In this document: positions 60,342 through 64,000 of the stretch, one piece after another
Layout: every line of letters starts with the position of its first letter
Numbering within the stretch: position 1 is the first letter of the stretch
Assembly: GCF_030580955.1 (NCBI RefSeq)
Contig: NZ_JAUQON010000003.1
Span: 248,001-312,000, forward strand
Length of the DNA: 64,000 nucleotides
Direction: 5' to 3'
Source: Hymenobacter convexus
GTDB lineage: Bacteria > Bacteroidota > Bacteroidia > Cytophagales > Hymenobacteraceae
Program-made: the position numbers and the translations under genes
Notes under the pieces: generated by a model
Database searches by the model: none
Told to the model about the DNA's origin: nothing
Seen by the model: the letters and a program-made list of their open reading frames with translations, nothing else

Positions 60342-61067
60342 CTAATAGTTGGATTCGCTCGCGGGCAGGTCGATGAGGATGAACTGAGCATCCTTGCCGG
60401 CCCGGATTTGCACCACGTCGTCGCCCGTCATGCGGGCCTGGTCGTTGGGGCCAAGCTCGGTACCGTTCACGAAAATCACGCCCTCTTTCACGTAAATGAA
60501 GGTGAGGCGGATGGGGAATGTCTTGAATTCGATTTCCTTGTCTTCGGCGAGGTTGGCCCAGTACACGGTGCTATTCGAGTTCATGTACACCACGTCCTCC
60601 AGCACCTTTTGGCCGGTGACGAGGGGCACGAGCTTATTCTTATCGCCGCCGATGAAGCCCAGGTCCTTCTGCTCGTAGCTGGGCGCCAGGCCCTTCTGGC
60701 CCGGGATGAACCACAGCTGGTAGAGGTGCAGGGGCTTGTCCTGGCGGTTGAATTCGGAGTGGGCCAAGCCGGTGCCGGCGGTCATGCGCTGCACTTCGCC
60801 GGCCTTGATGGTCGTTTTGTTGCCCATCGTGTCCTGGTGCGTGATTTCGCCGTCGAGCACCAGCGTCACGATTTCCATTTCGGAGTGCGGGTGCTGCGGA
60901 AAACCCGATTGCGCCGCCACACTATCGTCGTTGAACACCCGCAGAGGGCCGAAATGCATGTTGTCGCGGTCGAAATAATCGGCAAACGAGAACAGGAAGT
61001 AGCTGCTGAGCCAGGCGGCCGGGGCAGCGTGGTGGCGGTCGGCCGAAGAAATGTATTTAAGCATCAT
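60342..61067 (-). CDS. Pirin-like bicupin
   Basis: 241 residues from ATG 61067 (ATG 61064 equally possible). N-terminal cupin: FNDDSVAAQSGFPQHPHSEM and GEITHQDTMGNKT provide the HPH metal ligands, and TGLAHSEF the His/Glu pair. The C-terminal cupin is degenerate. Pirin-like proteins of this group are iron dioxygenases such as quercetinases or redox sensors; the substrate is not evident. It lies downstream of a LexA-like regulator, separated by a short hairpin. Confidence 0.88.
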   Translation of the reverse strand: MMLKYISSADRHHAAPAAWLSSYFLFSFADYFDRDNMHFGPLRVFNDDSVAAQSGFPQHPHSEMEIVTLVLDGEITHQDTMGNKTTIKAGEVQRMTAGTGLAHSEFNRQDKPLHLYQLWFIPGQKGLAPSYEQKDLGFIGGDKNKLVPLVTGQKVLEDVVYMNSNSTVYWANLAEDKEIEFKTFPIRLTFIYVKEGVIFVNGTELGPNDQARMTGDDVVQIRAGKDAQFILIDLPASESNY

Positions 61068-61142
61068 GCAAAAGCTTGGGGAATGGGAGTGCCTCCCATA
61101 CGCGCCAGCCGGGCCGGAAGTTGGCGTTCTTCTTCAAACCAG

Positions 61143-61178
61143 AACGGTCATGCTGAGCGCAGCCGAAGCATGACCGTT
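61143..61178. repeat. Single GAGCGCAGC-loop hairpin, 12-bp stem
   Basis: Arms 61143-61154 and 61167-61178, loop GAGCGCAGCCGA identical to that at 56171-56182, stem different (AACGGTCATGCT). Confidence 0.8.
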
Positions 61179-61217
61179 ATTTATTCTGTCGCCAGTTCGA
61201 GCAGCCCATTATGCTAC

Positions 61218-62039
61218 TCAAGCTTTCTTCAGCAGCGCGACTTGCTGCTGCAAGTCCAGCACGAGGCTGGCCACGCGCTCCAGCGACAGTTCAGCGATGG
61301 GGAACGTACTGCTGATGTAGCTCTTCGCTTCCCAGATTTCAAGCACGTCGTCCACTTTCACGTCGTAGGGCGTGAAGTGCGGATTGTCGGAGTGCAGCAC
61401 GAACATGGCGCCGGAGCGCATCTTATTGAACACGCGCTTGAACACGATGCCGTCGCGCGAGCTCACCACAATGCACGGCGTGCCGTCCTTGATGCTGGCC
61501 CAGTCCTCCACGTAGCGGCCCACGATGACGGTGCCGCTGGCAATGGGCAGCATGGAATCGCCGGCGATTTCGAAGGCGCGATACGTCCCGGTGTTCGAAA
61601 GCATGGGCAGGCGGAACTTGGGCAGCACCTCCAGGTATTCGCGGTCAGCGTAGCCGTTGAGGTAGCCGGCGGCGGCTTTCTGGGGCACCAGCTCAATGTT
61701 CTCGTTCTGGTCCTGGTCGACGGTGAAGGCCAGCACGCGCAGCTTGCCGCCGGCGGGCGTGGGGGGTTCGGGCTGGTCGTCGGCTTCGGCGCCGGCCTCG
61801 GGGGCCGGGGCCGTGCCGATGATTTTAGCGTTTTTCTTCTTGCTGAAGTCGGTGGTTACCAGCTGGTCGAGCGTGATGCCGAACAGGCGGGCCATGTTGA
61901 CGAGGGTGGCGAGGCGGGGCTCGGCGCGGCCTTCTTCGTAGGCCCCCACCAGGGAGCGTTTGATGCCGAGTTTATCGGCCATCTGGGCCTGCGTGAGGGC
62001 GAGCTCGCGCCGGCAAAACTTGAGGTTGGTATTAATCAT
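61218..62039 (-). CDS. XRE HTH regulator with S24 (LexA-like) peptidase domain
   Basis: 273 residues from ATG 62039. Residues ~6-60 are a Cro/CI-type HTH (LALTQAQMADKLGIKRSLVG, YEEGRAEPRLATLVNMARLF). A ~50-residue charged linker follows. The C-terminal S24 domain has GDSMLPI (Ser nucleophile) and IVFKRVF (Lys general base), so the Ser-Lys dyad is intact, then a short coiled coil (VLDLQQQVALLKKA). It could self-cleave upon RecA activation or simply use the fold for dimerisation. Confidence 0.88.
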   Translation of the reverse strand: MINTNLKFCRRELALTQAQMADKLGIKRSLVGAYEEGRAEPRLATLVNMARLFGITLDQLVTTDFSKKKNAKIIGTAPAPEAGAEADDQPEPPTPAGGKLRVLAFTVDQDQNENIELVPQKAAAGYLNGYADREYLEVLPKFRLPMLSNTGTYRAFEIAGDSMLPIASGTVIVGRYVEDWASIKDGTPCIVVSSRDGIVFKRVFNKMRSGAMFVLHSDNPHFTPYDVKVDDVLEIWEAKSYISSTFPIAELSLERVASLVLDLQQQVALLKKA

Positions 62040-62156
62040 CGGGGAGGGCAGCAGCCGGGAATAGCGTTCAATGCTAACGCAGATTCGGCTGGTGAAGTTA
62101 GCAACGCAAGCGCGAAGATACTAATTCACTTAGCTAATAATTTTCTGCCCACCACT

Positions 62157-62972
62157 TTAGCGTCGCGCTAATGATTTTTCGACCCACCATTCGTCGTTTT
62201 TCCAGAAATTATTCCAGCCCACGCGGGCGTATCGAGGGTTGATGTGGGCGTCGCGGTCACCGATTTCGAAGCGCGTCAGCACCTGCTGAATCACGGCGAC
62301 ATCCTGTTTCCAGAGCGCGGGCACGGCATCGGTGTTGTCGGCCTCGCGCCAGGCCCCGTCGAAGAGCAGGCCGCCGCGGCGGGTGGCCGGGTTCAGGGTG
62401 TAGCGGGCCAATTCGGCGCGGCCGCCTTTATCCAAACAGAAATCGAGGGCTATACGGCCGTCGAATCGGCCCCCCAGGCCCTGCGCGCTGCTGGCGCGCA
62501 GGGCAAAGCTGCCGGTGGCGCAATAGGTTGGCGCGGCAAGGGTTTCGCTTCGCTCAAATTCGCGAGCCAGTTCGGCGGGCAGGCGCTGCACCTGCTGCAC
62601 TTCGATGCTGCCCCGAAACGGCGTGACGTCGCCGTAGCAACGAAACTTGCCGGAAACTAAGTAGCGGCCGGGGCTCTTGGCATCGGGCTGCACACTGAGA
62701 AACACAAACTCCAGCCGCCGCCCGTCGTAGCCGAATGTGCCGTTGAGCACGTCCTCGGTGCCTTTTTGAGGCTGGTGCTGCCACAGGCGGCCCAGGTTGA
62801 TGCGGGCCAACAGGGCCTGCCGCGCGGCGTTGGAAAGCACCGCGCCGGGGGCGGCCAGGGGCGCCGGGGCAGTAGTAGGCGGCGGGGCCAACGGGGCTGG
62901 GGCTGGCCGGCGCGAAGGCCGGGCCGCGCCGAGCAGCAGCGCAGGCGCCGCCAGCAACAGGAAGTAACGCAT
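62157..62972 (-). CDS. Secreted protein of unknown function (paralogue 1 of edge pair)
   Basis: 271 residues; ATG 62972 starts a signal peptide (YFLLLAAPALLLGAA). A Pro/Ala-rich linker leads to a mainly beta domain (LNGTFGYDGRRLEFVFLSV, YLVSGKFRCYGDVTPFRGSI). The C-terminus carries DRDAHINPRYARVGWNNFWK and NDEWWVEKS, shared with the next gene. An internal QHQPQKGTEDVLNGTFG precedes the sheet. No family was recognised. Confidence 0.7.
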   Translation of the reverse strand: MRYFLLLAAPALLLGAARPSRRPAPAPLAPPPTTAPAPLAAPGAVLSNAARQALLARINLGRLWQHQPQKGTEDVLNGTFGYDGRRLEFVFLSVQPDAKSPGRYLVSGKFRCYGDVTPFRGSIEVQQVQRLPAELAREFERSETLAAPTYCATGSFALRASSAQGLGGRFDGRIALDFCLDKGGRAELARYTLNPATRRGGLLFDGAWREADNTDAVPALWKQDVAVIQQVLTRFEIGDRDAHINPRYARVGWNNFWKNDEWWVEKSLARR

Positions 62973-63060
62973 AGAACCCAGAAAAAACGGTGAAGAAAGG
63001 CCGGCTATATTGCTAGATGGCGCTTCTGAGGTTCTAACGTGGCTGGGCGGCGTTTTATTA

Positions 63061-63993
63061 TCAAAGGTTGAGGGAAGGCTTGGGCGATTTGGCCCACCAT
63101 TCCTCGTTTTCCCAAGCTTCGCTCCAGTCGAGCCCGGCGTACTTGGGGTTGATGTTTTCGCCCCGGTCCCCCAGGTACAAATCGGACATCGCATCGGGCA
63201 CAACGGATTGGGAATAATTGGCAAACGCGACCGCCTGTTGGCGCCCCGTGCGCCGGCTCCGCCACTGCCCCCGGAACAGCAGGCCCCCTCCCCCGGATGG
63301 AAATGCCTTGTCAGGAAAGGTTTGCAAAAGGTCAAGCTTGCCGGTTCCCAGTCGGTAAAAATCAAGGTGCGCCGTGCCTTGGAAAGTGCCGGCTCCCGTG
63401 GCCGTGCTGTCTTCATGCAGCACAAAGCGGGCCGTGGCGGTGTAGCTGCGGGCCTGCGCCACTTCGGCCGAATCGAGGTCCAAAAAAGCTTTCATCGACC
63501 GGATGCCCACCACCGTGATGGCACCCGCGAAGGGCGTGATGCTTTTGCGGAAGCGCGAACGGCCTCGCACCCGAAACGCACCGACCTGCGCGGTATCGGG
63601 CTCCACTGAATCAAAGATGAACGCAATGTGGCGGTGCTCGGCCCCGTAAAAACCGTCCAGAACGGTAGGTCGGGGGTAATCGTTTTCTCGCTGGCCAAAA
63701 TCGGCCTGCCACAGCGGGGCTAGGTTGTTGGCGGTGAGAAATGCTGAAATATTGGGTACTGGCGCGCCTATTTCGACCCGGGTTCGGTCTTCGGCGCTGG
63801 CCTCATCCGGCCCCAGGTGAGTGACCACGGGCAAATGTGCAGCAGTGGCTGGCTGGGCATTTGCAGCTATACCCGCCTTGGTTTCCGGCCGGGAGTGCGC
63901 CACCGCGTGCGGTTTGGCCTGGGGCTGGCAAGCAGCGGCCAGCAAGCCGATTGCGGTGCAGGCCAGGGCCAATGAGCGAAACGACTTTTCCAT
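63061..63993 (-). CDS. Secreted lipoprotein of unknown function (paralogue 2 of edge pair)
   Basis: 310 residues from ATG 63993, seven bases before the window edge. Lipobox LLAAAC (Cys ~22). The beta domain corresponds to the neighbour's (VLDGFYGAEHRHIAFIFDSV, VRGRSRFRKSITPFAGAITV, GGLLFRGQWRS) and ends GDRGENINPKYAGLDWSEAW then ENEEWWAKS. The W-x3-W-x-N-x-EWW signature is shared with 62157-62972. Tandem duplicates, 88 bp apart, same strand. Confidence 0.7.
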   Translation of the reverse strand: MEKSFRSLALACTAIGLLAAACQPQAKPHAVAHSRPETKAGIAANAQPATAAHLPVVTHLGPDEASAEDRTRVEIGAPVPNISAFLTANNLAPLWQADFGQRENDYPRPTVLDGFYGAEHRHIAFIFDSVEPDTAQVGAFRVRGRSRFRKSITPFAGAITVVGIRSMKAFLDLDSAEVAQARSYTATARFVLHEDSTATGAGTFQGTAHLDFYRLGTGKLDLLQTFPDKAFPSGGGGLLFRGQWRSRRTGRQQAVAFANYSQSVVPDAMSDLYLGDRGENINPKYAGLDWSEAWENEEWWAKSPKPSLNL

Positions 63994-64000
63994 GGCGATT

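Overview
The window looks like a chromosomal segment of a GC-rich Bacteroidota bacterium, most likely Hymenobacter or a close relative (inference). The evidence is a base composition of about 60-65% GC by eye, SusC/SusD proteins, type IX secretion (T9SS) sorting domains of type A (1-960, 4038-5234) and type B (32000-34978, 35199-38138), a fumarate-reductase-like sdhCAB operon, and promoters of the Bacteroidota type (TAnnTTTG at -7). No rRNA, tRNA, CRISPR array, prophage or intact transposase was seen.

Layout. 1-2295: the end of a T9SS-secreted delta-60 repeat protein, a small membrane protein and an EcsC-family protein. 2292-19510: a fructan (levan/inulin type) utilisation locus, all on the minus strand. 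It holds a hybrid two-component sensor with a sugar-binding-protein-like periplasmic domain, susC, susD, a sugar/H+ symporter, a PfkB fructokinase, a classical GH32 fructanase, two paralogous GH32-like lipoproteins, and a T9SS surface protein between them. The likely flow is: surface or periplasmic GH32 enzymes cut fructan, SusCD imports it, free fructose is sensed by the periplasmic domain of the sensor, the symporter takes it across the inner membrane, and fructokinase phosphorylates it. 19658-31846: housekeeping and accessory genes (cupin, hydrolases, aconitase, TlpA-like lipoprotein, UspA, P450, polyprenyl synthase, FolK, FabD). 32000-38138: two tandem giant T9SS type-B proteins. 38409-42114: sdhCAB with a clear terminator. 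42168-48782: transporters, a frameshifted hypothetical gene, two tandem roadblock/LC7 proteins, and a membrane-anchored CarboxypepD-like protein. 49402-63993: FMN reductase, BrkB, DbpA helicase, a LMW-phosphatase-like protein, an M90 peptidase with a SEC-C tail, an M2 peptidase, a FAS1 lipoprotein and outer-membrane protein, pirin, a LexA-like XRE/S24 regulator, and two paralogous secreted proteins of unknown function.

The most unusual content is non-coding. At least fourteen intergenic hairpin elements of two structural families are present. One family (GTAG-headed) resembles REP/BIME elements. The other has a constant loop, GAGCGCAGCSGA, inside stems whose sequences differ between copies but stay paired. 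Every gap of the fructan operon downstream of susD carries one such element, and another splits sdhA from sdhB. Eight genes also share a -7-like box placed exactly 4 nt before the start codon, which predicts leaderless mRNAs. A GC-rich nested hairpin ending in a T-run sits just before the uspA start codon.
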